From positions 7,874,001 through 7,938,000 of the forward strand of contig AP026541.1 of assembly GCA_026075535.2 (NCBI GenBank): a stretch of 64,000 nucleotides of DNA, written 5' to 3'. Below the pieces are notes generated by a model. The model had not been told where the DNA came from. It saw nothing but the letters and a program-made list of their open reading frames with translations, and searched no databases. Below, in pieces: positions 44,188 through 53,833 of the stretch. Made by a program: the position numbers and the translations under genes. Numbering within the stretch: position 1 is the stretch's first letter; the number at the start of each line of letters is the position of its first letter. The stretch comes from Tricholoma matsutake (Eukaryota > Basidiomycota > Agaricomycetes > Agaricales > Tricholomataceae).

Positions 44188-45558
44188 ATGACCCCAACCG
44201 AAACTCGCCAGCACACAACCAGAAACTCTCAGCGCGCCGGTACCATTCCAGGGATCTCTGCAATTCAGCGATCCACACTTCCTAGCCCACGACCCGCCTC
44301 AACATTCGGAGTAACTTCCAGACCTTCCAACATTTTCCGACAAATCGGTTTTGGAGCCCCATCAATCAGTGCAAACCTCATGTCTACTCAAGCTCAACAA
44401 TCTCCCGCGAATCTGGAAGAACCCCGACCCACGACTCCCCTTGAGTACGTAGGGGAGCCTGAACCCTATGGGTTGGAAGATCGTGGTCTAGAGGACGGAC
44501 CTCCCAGCGGACCCGACGACCCTAGTGGTCCAGATGGCCCTGGGGGTGACCCCAATCCCAATGATCCTGACGATCAACCTCCTGTGGGGGAAAACCCTGA
44601 TCCAGGGGATAGGTTCATAGATGTTCTTTACAACCTCTCGGAGAGTATCCGCACCCTCCAACAAAATAATGCACCCAAGACCAAGAAAATCAAAGTTTGC
44701 AACCCCGACACCTTTGATGGCTCCAACCCAAAGAAACTTAGAGACTTCCTAGTCTTGTGTAACCTTCATTTCCATGACCGTCCACACGTATTTTCTTCTG
44801 ATGAGAAAAAGATCATATTTATCCTTTCTTATCTCAAGGGATCAGCTCTCAGCTGGTTTGAGCCCGGTCTTAACAACCCGACCGATTCCGCACACTGGAT
44901 GTGGGATTATGAGGCTTTTCTCGCCGAACTAGAGAGTAACTTCGGCCCGCACAACCCACTCGGGGATGCGGAAAAAGCTCTTTCCGATTTAGCAATGAAG
45001 AAAAGTGGTCGCATCACAAAGTATAACGTTGACTTTTGGGAATTAGCTTCTAGGGTCAACTGGAATGAGGCAGCCCTCCATGACTGCTATTTCCGTGGTC
45101 TTCTGCTCCGACTTCGTATAGAAGTCCTTCGGGGTGGTAAACCCGACACCCTTGCAGGACTGCGCTTAAAAGTGCAGGACTGTGACAATATCTACTGGAT
45201 GCAGGAAGATGAAACCCGGTTCGAAACTAAGAATTCCAGGAACTCTTCTAACCCTGTCAAGAAGGACAACCCCAAAGGTTCCTCCCAGTCCACCAATCAA
45301 TCCTCGTCGAGCTCCCCTCGGGGAAACTCCTCCAACCAGCAGCCCTCCACGACAAAGAACACTTCCAAGTCGTCCATCTCTGACAAGTTGGGGAAGAACG
45401 GCAAACTTACTGCGGATGAACGAGAATGTCGCATGCGGGAAAGACTTTGCCTCTACTGCGGTGAAGAAGGGCACATAGCAGGAAACTGCCCGAAGTCTAA
45501 AGCCGCAAAGGCCCGTGCATCCACTGTAATTCCTGATTCTGCGGACTCGGAAAAATAG
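44188..45558 (+). CDS. gag: Gag polyprotein of element C
   Basis: 456 codons, ATG 44188 (37 bases after the LTR) to TAG 45556. Residues 1-130 are Pro/Ser/Gly-rich with an acidic stretch. The capsid domain (about residues 150-320) shows RFIDVLYNLSESIRTLQQN, KVCNPDTFDGSNPKKLRDFL, SYLKGSALSWFEPGLNN (Retrotrans_gag signature) and RITKYNVDFWELASRVNWNE. A Ser/Asn/Lys-rich linker and a CCHC knuckle CLYCGEEGHIAGNC (about residues 426-439) follow. Gag assembles the cytoplasmic particle and packages element RNA through the knuckle. The pol frame lies +1 relative to gag and overlaps its end. Confidence 0.95.
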   Translation: MTPTETRQHTTRNSQRAGTIPGISAIQRSTLPSPRPASTFGVTSRPSNIFRQIGFGAPSISANLMSTQAQQSPANLEEPRPTTPLEYVGEPEPYGLEDRGLEDGPPSGPDDPSGPDGPGGDPNPNDPDDQPPVGENPDPGDRFIDVLYNLSESIRTLQQNNAPKTKKIKVCNPDTFDGSNPKKLRDFLVLCNLHFHDRPHVFSSDEKKIIFILSYLKGSALSWFEPGLNNPTDSAHWMWDYEAFLAELESNFGPHNPLGDAEKALSDLAMKKSGRITKYNVDFWELASRVNWNEAALHDCYFRGLLLRLRIEVLRGGKPDTLAGLRLKVQDCDNIYWMQEDETRFETKNSRNSSNPVKKDNPKGSSQSTNQSSSSSPRGNSSNQQPSTTKNTSKSSISDKLGKNGKLTADERECRMRERLCLYCGEEGHIAGNCPKSKAAKARASTVIPDSADSEK

Positions 45559-45613
45559 TCCGCAACCCTCAGGATACAGCCATTGGGGCTGGGGTTGCAT
45601 TGACCTTACCCAC

Positions 45614-48600
45614 TTGGCTGCCTACGTCCATCTCAACATGTCCGCTCTTTCCGACCCTGACTCCCTAATCATCCTCTTAACTATTCCTGACCTTTCCGCC
45701 CCTGTCCAAACCCTCATTGATTCTGGTTCATCCCACTGCTTTCTTGACTCCTCTTTCGTGTTGAATAACCAACTCAGCACGGAATCCATTAACCCGATCG
45801 GTTTACGACTCTTTGATGGATCTTGCAACTCCACCATAACTCAAGTCGCCCAACTTCCGGTCACCTTTCCTACCGGTGAAATGTTCAATCTGTCATTCTA
45901 TGTAACCTCGCTAGACTCTTCCTGTTCCGCAGTACTTGGTCATAACTGGCTGAAGCAATACAATCCATTGATTGACTGGTCTTCAAGCCAAATCACTTTC
46001 CGCTCTGCTGATCATAGAGGTTCAGCACCCCAGACGTCTCCTTTGTCCCTGAACCTTCCGGTAGAAATCCTTGAATCCTCCGCATTTTCCAAACCCCCCA
46101 TTCCTCCTAAGTTTACACCTCCCGACATCTCTTTCATCAATGCTGCCGCTTATGCGCATGCTAGCAAACTCGCTGGGGCAGTAGCCTTCCAGATGACCTT
46201 CTCTCCAGAAGGGTTATCCGCCCGCTCGACCCATTCCTCAACCCCGCCGGATTTATCCGACATTCCCACCGAGTATCATGAATTTGCTGATGTCTTTAAT
46301 AAGAATAAGGCAGACACCCTTCCTCCACATCGTCCTTACGACCTCAAGATAGAGACGGAGGATAATGCTCCCCCTCCTCCGGGTCGCATGTACTCCCTCT
46401 CTCCCTCCGAATTAGAAGCCCTACAAGTCTTCATTGATGAAAACGTCCGCTCAGGCTTCATCCGTCCTTCTAAGTCTCCACATGGAGCTCCTATACTTTT
46501 CATCAAGAAGAAGGACGGTAGCCTCCGACTCTGTGTTGACTACCGAGGACTCAATCGTCTTACAAAGAAAGACCGCTATCCCCTTCCTCTCATTTCCAAC
46601 CTCCTTGACTCTCCCCGAAAAGCCCGCTTGTTCACCAAGATAGACTTGCGGCATGCTTATCACCTAGTCCGCATCACGGATGGTGATGAATGGAAAACTA
46701 CTTTCCACACCCGCTGCGGATCCTTTGAGTGGTTGGTGGTTCCCTTTGGACTCACTAATGCACCCGCAGCATTCCAGCATTTTATGAACGACATCTTCAG
46801 CGACATGCTGGATGTTTGTGTCATCATGTACCTCGATGACATCCTGATCTATTCAGATGACAAGTCCCAGCATGGGACTCACGTTAAAGAAGTCCTCCGC
46901 TGTCTCCGGAAAAATGGACTTTATGCCTCCCCACAGAAATGTGAGTTCCACAAAGACACCATTGAATATTTAGGTTTCATCCTTTCACCGGATGGACTTC
47001 GGATGTCCGAGGATAAAGTCAAAACCGTGCTCGACTGGCCCGAGCCTAGGAAAGTTAAGGACATCCAATCCTTCTTAGGCTTCTGCAATTTTTACCGCTG
47101 TTTCATTAATGGTTATTCAGACATTGTCATTCCACTTACCCGCTTGACGTGGAAATCTGCACCTTGGGACTTCAACAAGAAGTGCCAGGACGCCTTTGAG
47201 AGGCTCAAACAAGAATTCACTCACGCACCCATCTTAACTCAATGGGTACCTGACTCACAAATGGTACTCGAAACGGATGCTTCCGACTATGCCCTAGCTG
47301 CTATCCTTTCGGTTTACACTGCGGATGGGGAAATCCATCCGGTCGCTTTTCATTCCTGCTCCTTCAATCCCACTGAACTAAATTATGACACACATGACAA
47401 GGAACTCTTGGCCATTTTCGAAGCCTTCAAACACTGGAGGCAGTACTTCAAGGGTTCCGCAAACCCAGTTGATGTAGTCACGGACCACAAAAATCTTGAG
47501 TACTTCAGCACTACCAAGTTGCTCACCCGCCGCCAGGCCCGTTGGTCTGAGTACCTTTCCCAGTTCAATCTCGTCATCTGCTTCCGCCCTGGGAAACTAG
47601 GGGCCAAGCCAGACGCACTCACTAGACGTTGGGACGTCTACCGCAAAGGGGGAAATAGCGACTTCGCCTCTGTAAACCCGACCAACTTCCGACCTGTATT
47701 CACACAGGAACAACTCTCCTCTTCCCTCCACGCCACTTATCTCGCCACACCCATCCTTCAACAAGCAGTAATCATGGACGTTGAGAAACTCCACAATGAC
47801 ATCCGCACCTCCCTTCCCCTTGACCCTATATCTTCCGTTCATCTCCCGACACCTGTTGACACCAACTGGACCATAGATGAGGCAGGGCTTCTCCGCCACT
47901 TCGACTGGATTTATGTTCTGGATGTTGCGGATCTCCGCCTCAAAGTCCTCCAATACAAACATGATCATATCCTCTCCGGCCACTTCGGACAAAACAAAAC
48001 CCAGCAGCTTGTCCGCTGGGAATACGTCTGGCCAAACCTCTGCACCTTCGTCCAGGAATTCTGCAAATCCTGTACAACTTGCAAACGATCCAAATCGCCT
48101 CGACACAGGCCCTACAGGTTCCTAAAGCAACTTCCGGTTCCGGAACGACCCTGGAATTCCATCTCCATGGATTTCATTGAACAACTACCCAACTCCGCTG
48201 GTCACACTGCTATCCTAGTCATCGTTGACTGCCTCACCAAACAGGGCATCTTCATTCCAACTGTCAATGAAATCACAGCCCAAGAACTAGCCAACCTGTT
48301 CATCCTCCACGTCTTCTCCAAGCATGGTGTTCCATCGCACATCACTTGCGACCGGGGATCCAAGTTCATCTCTCATTTTTTCCGCTCTCTCGGAAAAGCA
48401 CTCGACATGCGGATCCACTTCACTTCCGGTTATCATCTGCAAGGTGATGGTCAGACAGAACGACTTAACCAGACCTTGGAACAGTACCTCCGGATCTTCT
48501 GCAACTATCAGCAGGACGACTGGTCTCACCTCTTGCCCTTGGGCAAATTTGCCTACAACAATGCTCCTTCCGCCTCTACAGGCGTATCACCTTTCTTTGC

Positions 48601-49243
48601 CAATAAAGGTTACCACCCAAACATTTCTGTCTTTCCAGAGCGCGACTTAGCTTCACAGCATGCCCGCAAATTCATCGTCGACTTAGACGACCTTCACCAG
48701 GAACTTCGGAAACAACTTGCGGCCACTCAAGAATGCTATCAAGGTCCTGCAGATAAACATCGGGCACCCACACCTGACTTCGACATTGGTGATTTCGCTT
48801 ATGTCACTGCGGAAAATATCCGCACCACCCGTCCCTCCAAGAAACTCTCCAAAAAGAACCATGGTCCTTTTGAAATCATCGCCCGCCCGGGAACTCACTC
48901 AGTCACCCTGCGGCTCCCGGATCACATGCGGGCTATTCACCCTGTTTTCCATGTCTCTCAACTAGAGATACACTCCCCGAACACAATTCCAAATCGAGTA
49001 CAACCTCCACCTCCTCCGATCACCATCAATGACGAGCTCGAATATGAGATCGCCGAAGTCCTCGACTCCAAAGTCGACAACCGACGTCGCTGCAAGATCC
49101 TCTACCTCGTCCGATGGGAAGGTTACCAGGGAACTGACAAAGAGACTTCCTGGCTACCTGTTACGGAACTTGACCACGCCCAAGAACTCCTTGCAGATTT
49201 TCACACCCGCTACCCGCAGAAAATCGGACCGTTACCCGCTTAA
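45614..49243 (+). CDS. pol: Pol polyprotein of element C: protease, RT, RNase H, integrase, chromodomain
   Basis: 1,209 open codons ending at TAA 49241. The open frame extends upstream beyond the gag stop, so expression may use a +1 shift near GAAAAATAG (45550-45558); the first ATG is 45641. Counting residues from 45614: protease LIDSGSSHCFLD (about 36), RT FTKIDLRHAYHL and VIMYLDDILIYS (YLDD about 406), RNase H LETDASDYALAA (about 552) with VVTDHKNLEYF and KPDALTR, integrase finger (H..GHFGQ, CTTCKRSK), DDE residues in SISMDFIEQ (about 850), ITCDRGSKF (about 911) and DGQTERLNQ (about 947), chromodomain EIAEVLDSK..YLVRWEGYQ (about 1142). All catalytic residues are present, so it appears functional. 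Confidence 0.96.
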   Translation: MAAYVHLNMSALSDPDSLIILLTIPDLSAPVQTLIDSGSSHCFLDSSFVLNNQLSTESINPIGLRLFDGSCNSTITQVAQLPVTFPTGEMFNLSFYVTSLDSSCSAVLGHNWLKQYNPLIDWSSSQITFRSADHRGSAPQTSPLSLNLPVEILESSAFSKPPIPPKFTPPDISFINAAAYAHASKLAGAVAFQMTFSPEGLSARSTHSSTPPDLSDIPTEYHEFADVFNKNKADTLPPHRPYDLKIETEDNAPPPPGRMYSLSPSELEALQVFIDENVRSGFIRPSKSPHGAPILFIKKKDGSLRLCVDYRGLNRLTKKDRYPLPLISNLLDSPRKARLFTKIDLRHAYHLVRITDGDEWKTTFHTRCGSFEWLVVPFGLTNAPAAFQHFMNDIFSDMLDVCVIMYLDDILIYSDDKSQHGTHVKEVLRCLRKNGLYASPQKCEFHKDTIEYLGFILSPDGLRMSEDKVKTVLDWPEPRKVKDIQSFLGFCNFYRCFINGYSDIVIPLTRLTWKSAPWDFNKKCQDAFERLKQEFTHAPILTQWVPDSQMVLETDASDYALAAILSVYTADGEIHPVAFHSCSFNPTELNYDTHDKELLAIFEAFKHWRQYFKGSANPVDVVTDHKNLEYFSTTKLLTRRQARWSEYLSQFNLVICFRPGKLGAKPDALTRRWDVYRKGGNSDFASVNPTNFRPVFTQEQLSSSLHATYLATPILQQAVIMDVEKLHNDIRTSLPLDPISSVHLPTPVDTNWTIDEAGLLRHFDWIYVLDVADLRLKVLQYKHDHILSGHFGQNKTQQLVRWEYVWPNLCTFVQEFCKSCTTCKRSKSPRHRPYRFLKQLPVPERPWNSISMDFIEQLPNSAGHTAILVIVDCLTKQGIFIPTVNEITAQELANLFILHVFSKHGVPSHITCDRGSKFISHFFRSLGKALDMRIHFTSGYHLQGDGQTERLNQTLEQYLRIFCNYQQDDWSHLLPLGKFAYNNAPSASTGVSPFFANKGYHPNISVFPERDLASQHARKFIVDLDDLHQELRKQLAATQECYQGPADKHRAPTPDFDIGDFAYVTAENIRTTRPSKKLSKKNHGPFEIIARPGTHSVTLRLPDHMRAIHPVFHVSQLEIHSPNTIPNRVQPPPPPITINDELEYEIAEVLDSKVDNRRRCKILYLVRWEGYQGTDKETSWLPVTELDHAQELLADFHTRYPQKIGPLPA

Positions 49244-49542
49244 AGACGATTCACGTTACTTATTCACTTAGTCCAAACTCAGAACAAACTTTATTGAAAA
49301 AAGAATTTTTTTTGGATCTGACCGGATCCCTACACTACCTCCACTTCTCCCTCTCCATCTTCGTCATCCTCTCCTCTGACTTCACCACCTTCCTCCGCTT
49401 CTCCACCTTCCCCGCCTTCATCCTCCTCTTCCTCAACCTCGCCCTCCTCCATGTTGTCTGCTCACCTTTTTTCCAAATATCTTTGGAATCCTGCCCAGTT
49501 GTCTCCAGACTGGCGGATCCCACACCTCTCCCGTTGGGACTC

Positions 49543-50343
49543 TCATACTGCCCGCTCCACTTCCTCCTCGTCCTCGTCACTCTCCCTCTCGATACTTTTG
49601 TCCACCTCCCACTCCGGGTCCATTGCATCCCAGATCTCCTCCATCGACTCCCTCACCACTGTCGCCACCTCCCCAAACCCTTTCCTCACCACCTTCACCA
49701 GCTGCTGTAGCAGCTCTGCCACTTCTCTGCTGTTTTCCGGCGGGCCCGCTGTTCCCGCTCCGGACCTCGCTTTTCTTACTGTTGGGGCCTCCTGCCCCTC
49801 CCACACGACCTCCTCGCACTTGTGCTTAACGCGCATGCAGTTATCGCACACGCGTCCCTTCGCACCCATCTTGAAGCACGAAATTTTTTGATATTGGCAC
49901 CTAAGCCACTTGTCAGTCCGAAAACATTGAAAGAAAACCAACACGCACCTTTTGCAGGGCAAGGTGGCCTGCACCCGCACCGGACTCGCCGGTTCTTCTG
50001 ACCCCACCCGCGCCCTTGATGTGGCAATCTTCTTCTTCTTTGGGGACTTGCTCCCCTCGGCCTCGTCCTCCAAACCCGCAGCTGCAGCTGCCCGCTTCTT
50101 CTCCGTGCGTTTTGCGGCTGAAGCCTCTTTTTTCCGCGCCGCTGCCTTCGCAGCCTCCTCTGCCTTCGCAGCCTCCTCTGATGCCTTCTGCGCCTCCTGC
50201 GCCCGACATTCCTCCTCCCTTGCTGCCTCCTCCAATTCTCTCACCTCCCGCTCCATCTGTTCTTTCATCTCCCGCTCCCTCTGTTCATACTGAGCCTTCA
50301 TTGTGGCCAATTTCAGTTGAGTGGAGCCTGCTGGGGGGGACAT
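49543..50343 (-). CDS. Antisense zinc binuclear cluster (Zn2Cys6) protein gene in element C
   Basis: Minus strand, ATG 50343 to TGA 49543, with one 48-bp intron (49901-49948; GTGCGT donor, CTGAC branch-like site, TTAG acceptor). The spliced product is 250 residues. Residues about 5-90 form an Ala/Glu/Lys/Arg-rich coiled coil (YEQREREMKEQMEREVREL). A basic nuclear-signal-like KSPKKKKIATSR follows, then a cysteine cluster CKRCQYQKISC..CDNCMRVKHKC, spaced C-x2-C-x6-C-x9-C-x2-C-x6-C, as in Gal4-type DNA-binding domains. The cluster is regular only after splicing. An acidic helical C-terminus ends it. The gene starts 132 bases from the 3' LTR, which may be its promoter. Role unknown; a transcriptional regulator is the simplest guess. 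Confidence 0.75.
   Translation of the reverse strand: MSPPAGSTQLKLATMKAQYEQREREMKEQMEREVRELEEAAREEECRAQEAQKASEEAAKAEEAAKAAARKKEASAAKRTEKKRAAAAAGLEDEAEGSKSPKKKKIATSRARVGSEEPASPVRVQATLPCKRCVLVFFQCFRTDKWLRCQYQKISCFKMGAKGRVCDNCMRVKHKCEEVVWEGQEAPTVRKARSGAGTAGPPENSREVAELLQQLVKVVRKGFGEVATVVRESMEEIWDAMDPEWEVDKSIERESDEDEEEVERAV
49901..49948 (-). other. 48-bp intron in the antisense zinc-cluster gene
   Basis: Minus-strand donor GTGCGT and acceptor TTAG, with CTGAC about 14 bases before the acceptor. Length is a multiple of three and it holds no stop, so the unspliced frame also stays open but with 16 extra residues that break the cysteine spacing. Confidence 0.65.
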
Positions 50344-50475
50344 TTTGTGTAGGTGATGGAAGAAGGAAAACAACAAAATTTTTCAACCAATTGCCGCATT
50401 CGGGAGTCAACCAACTTCCTCATTTGGACTCGAACCTTCATGTGCCTCGTAGGCTTGGCACTAAGGGGGAAATAC

Positions 50476-51172
50476 TGTCACGATCCGTTCCTCGCCCGCT
50501 CGGAACCCACAACCTTCCGATCTTTTCCGCTGTTCCTAACTCAACTCCTACCGCCTTCGTTCCGGCCCCCTTGCACTGCCCACACTGCTGTGCACCAGGC
50601 CACCGTGTACAGCAACCACAGCTGCCTTCCAAGGCTGCTGTCTAGTTTTGCAAATTTGACTATGGATTCCTGTGCGGCCTCCGCTAGGCAATTTATCTAC
50701 GCAGTTGAGACACTGCTGCAGTTTCCGTTTCCGTTCCGCTCTTGTTCTGGACTCTAGTATTTAAGCTTAGTTAGTTTCGCTTTGTATTCCTCAGTTCGTA
50801 TATCGACATAGACTCGACTTTACCCTGTCAATCTAAAACCTCCTTCTACTCCAACTCCTGACCTCTAAGAGTCTGAACTCCATTCGACTCAACCTCTAGT
50901 TCCCCTCTGAAGTTCTAGTCTCATCTGAACTTAACCTAAGTCCCTCCGTACTCCTTCCTGCATTTACCCGCACTCTCCCACTCCTATCTCTAAAACCTCT
51001 ACCCGAAATTAGGACACCAGACGAGGTGAAGGGCGCAGCTTCTTACAAGCTGAAGCCAAGTCCTTTTTGTTACCCATCTGCATAATCCGCTACGACCCGA
51101 CAATCTTCTGCTCTCAAAGACCCGCCGGGTCCGACCGGATTCCGACGAGCCTTTTCGGATCAGTTCTTAACA
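50476..51172 (+). repeat. 3' LTR of element C
   Basis: 697 bp, matches 43467-44150 apart from about 22 substitutions and a 13-bp insertion near 50627 that duplicates part of GCTGCCTTCCAAG. It retains more CpG than the 5' LTR. Confidence 0.95.
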
Positions 51173-52578
51173 GTGCTACACCCTATCCACAGACATCCAA
51201 AGCACATTTGCACAGCTCTTGGAATGAATAAACATGTTTTCAGGGCTCTCGTGTCTGAATTATGAGGGATGGGCCATGGGGATTCCAAGTACATCACTCT
51301 CGAAGAGCAGCTTGCTATATTGTTGTGTCACTGGTCTTCCTATCTGCCATCTTGAGGAATGGTTTCAACATGCTCCTGAGATGATATCTGTGTAAAGAAT
51401 TCATTTATTTCTGTTATCATCATTTTGGACTCATAGGTTCACAGATACTTCCGTAAAATGGCTCATATCTTTGCATTTGCTCCTTTCAATTCCAAATACA
51501 TAAAACAAATATCCCCTGACAATCCACCTTCATCACAACTTTTCAACAATCCAAAATTATGGCCTTTTCTCTGATGTGCCCTTGGGGCAATCGATGGTAG
51601 CCACATCCATGCCACTGCTTGTGCTGAGTCTCATGAAGCATGGTGCAACTGGAAGGGCTTCATATCACAGAACTGCTTGTTCTGTTGTTCGTTCGATCTT
51701 CTTTTCACATATGTCCTTACTGGATGGGAGGGCTCTGCATCAGATGCCCGAGTTTATGAAAGTGTGATCTCTGATGATCTAATCGTACCTGAGGGATTGT
51801 ATCTCCTTGCTGATGCAGGCTTCCCACATTGCAAGGAGCTTCTTGTTCCCTACCGCGGCATCCATTATCATCTTGCTGAATGGGGGCATGCCTCATTATG
51901 GTATGTTTGTGTTTTTCAGTATAATGCATGCCTAAATTCATGAAATGTCCAGACCACAAAATAAAGAGGAGCTTTTCAACTTGCATCATGCTCAGGCAAG
52001 AAATGTAATTTTGGAGTTCTCAAGAAGCACTTTTGCATACTTTTGATTGGACCAGAATATGACATGACAATCCAAGCACAAATTCCAGCAGCATTGTGTG
52101 CTATACATAATTTTATTCACATTCATGATCCTCAGGAAGAGGAACCTGCAGGCAAAGAATACCCAAACCAAGGTGGCCACACTGGTGATGGCTTTGTGTG
52201 ACAAGCCAGCAATGTAGAAGACAACAACCCAAATGGGGCGGTTGCAGGTCAGCAAAACAAGATTGCACAGTCAATGTGGAATAGCTATCAGGAGATTTTG
52301 CGAGAACGCGAGGCTGGTGATGATGTTGATGAAATTTTGTACAATACAGATGTAGAGTAATACAGTGTACAGTACAGTTAGTGTACAAAAATTTAGGATA
52401 TGGCTGGCTGCAAGATCGTTTGGAGAGCATAACACAATGTATTTTCCCGCTGCACATCAGACATGGCTATGAGACTACCAGCAGCATTTGGATTATTGCT
52501 ATAATAGAATGAAAGAGCACCTCGTTTGTTATCATCAATATGGTCTGCATTTTTGATCAGCTCCATTGCCAACTCGAT

Positions 52579-53833
52579 TCACTGCACATCCGATTGAAAC
52601 AGGCTTTGTTGCATAGTCATATTAGGATTGTTGATGGCCCCAGTTGCTCCAATGAGAGCAGAGATGCTTGTATTGGTCTTTGTCGATGTCATTGCACTTG
52701 ATTGCAGCTTCGAAGCAGTTTTGGATGGTCCCCGATCAGGCATGTGATCATCCCCCGATGCCCATTTGCATTTTCCCGATGACTTCAATTTCACTGAGGG
52801 CATGCTAGGAGCTGATGCCGGGGTAGGGGGATGTGAGGATGCTGATGTAGGGGGATGCAAAGATGCCAAAGCAGGGGGCTGTGAGAATGCTGACATAGGG
52901 GGATGTGAAGATGCTGAAGCAGGGGGCTGTGAGAATGCTGATGTAAGGGGATGTGAAGGGGGCTGTGGGAATGCCAAAGCAAGAGGGGCTGAGGATGGAG
53001 TCATTGTCGAGACTGATAGGATAGAGAGCGAAGATGAGGCTGTTGCAGGTAGTTGGCCTAGTAAAGGACGTGACAATGTTGATGGGAGGGCTGGATCAAC
53101 AACATCCATGAAAGTCAAGCCATCTTGCAGGGCAGGAAAGATGATCCTGGCTGAAGATGAAGGGGCAGCATGCCCAGTCTCATTAACCTCACCATTCCCA
53201 TCAATCAAGAGGTTGGGAGGGGCTTGGGCAGTGCCCTTGTGTGCAAATTGACCTTTCACGATAGATTTCTCCATGATCGCTTGCATTTTCGCATATTGTG
53301 GAAATGATGCATTGAGGAGCTGACGACAGTACCTTTTCTGTGATTTGAAGGTTAGATACATATGAAAATAACAATATAATAGCAATGTACCCATTCCTTC
53401 CCTAAATTCTTCTCAAAATCCTCATAATGTTGAAGCTCGGCACTTGTTTGTGCCCAGATACCTGATCCAGCAGGCATTGCACCCATTCCCGACCTTCCAT
53501 AGTAATCCTCAACCACCCTGTACATATCTTTATACTAGTAGAATGGTAAAATGGAGGAAAAGGATGTAGAATGATTATGTCACACACCATAGTAAACTTG
53601 GCTTTGATGGCAGCTATTGTTCTCAGAGAATGTGGGTGCTTGGTGTCAAGATGCAGTTAAGCTGCCGTCCAGACAACTGGCTTGAAGTTCCCTGGAGAGC
53701 TGGCTTCAGAATGGCAGTTGTACAAGAAAGCAATGAGGTCTTCAATTTCTTGATCTGACCACTTCTTCACTTGAGTCTTCACTGCTTCAGATGTTGTGGC
53801 ATCATCAGCATTGATGGAGGGGAGCACATCCAT
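52579..53833 (-). pseudogene. Myb/SANT-like accessory gene of the Harbinger element
   Basis: Start ATG 53833 (MDVLPSINADDATTSEAV). The Myb/SANT-like DNA-binding domain follows: KKWSDQEIEDLIAFLYNCHS, SPGNFKPVVWTAA, an in-frame TAA (probably from CAA), then HSLRTIAAIKAKF, YKDMYRVVEDYYGRSG and GIWAQTSAELQHYEDFEKN. Introns at about 53530-53582 and 53341-53391 (minus-strand GT..AG). The C-terminal half is Ser/Pro/Ala-rich and includes a repeat of about 9 residues (SAFSQPPASASSHPP). The protein would bind DNA and help the transposase act, as in other Harbinger elements. Tail to tail with the transposase, 218 bases apart. One stop makes it doubtful that this copy works. Confidence 0.75.

Larger units (their letters stand above)
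43467..51172 (+). mobile_element. Ty3/gypsy LTR retrotransposon C, full length, open gag and pol
   Basis: LTRs 43467-44150 (684 bp) and 50476-51172 (697 bp) start TGTCAC and end TTAACA, with target duplications GTGCT (43462-43466 and 51173-51177). gag and pol are open end to end. An antisense gene lies between pol and the 3' LTR. Unlike the other Ty3 elements here, its coding sequence is rich in CpG. LTR substitutions counted by eye: 22 positions, 21 of them CpG-type, plus a 13-bp insertion in the 3' LTR. It may be competent or only recently silenced. Confidence 0.96.
42727..51185. mobile_element. Non-autonomous hAT-type element, family hAT2, copy b (holds Ty3 C)
   Basis: Termini TAGGGTGTAGCAC (42727) and GTGCTACACCCTA (ending 51185) are inverted repeats, and the 8-bp duplication is TCCACGGA (42719-42726) / TCCACAGA (51186-51193), one mismatch. 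Without Ty3 C the element is about 750 bp. Subterminal ACAGGTG/CACCTGT repeats crowd both ends (42735-42870 and 43375-43466). The middle is A/T-rich with no coding capacity. It split the Harbinger transposase. Confidence 0.9.
42535..52360 (+). pseudogene. PIF/Harbinger transposase, split by nested insertions
   Basis: The N-terminus 42535-42726 (MFPPHQQNSSQQELFAQIAQ.. ending VNELLHG) continues at 51194 (HPKHICTALGMNKHVFRAL) once the hAT2 and Ty3 C insertions and one 8-bp duplication are discounted. The core shows AIDGSHIHAT-like sequence (first Asp), GSASDARVYESV, LYLLADAGFPHCKELL (second Asp), and GPEYDMTIQAQIPAALCAIH in the C-terminal part. These are the DDE_Tnp_4 signatures of PIF/Harbinger. 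Introns lie near 51385-51438 and 51905-51970. Stops and frameshifts occur at 51268, 51354, 51570-51680 and 52199. The last frame ends TAA 52358. It is convergent with the Myb-like gene, the usual Harbinger partner. Confidence 0.87.

Noticed and set aside
51186..51600. Separate host gene right of element C
   Set aside because: The sequence continues the Harbinger transposase begun at 42535; the join across the insertion is in frame.
52766..53251. 161-codon plus-strand frame rich in Gly, Cys and Asp repeats
   Set aside because: Antisense shadow of the Ser/Pro repeats in the Myb-like gene, which has introns and a real DNA-binding domain on the other strand.
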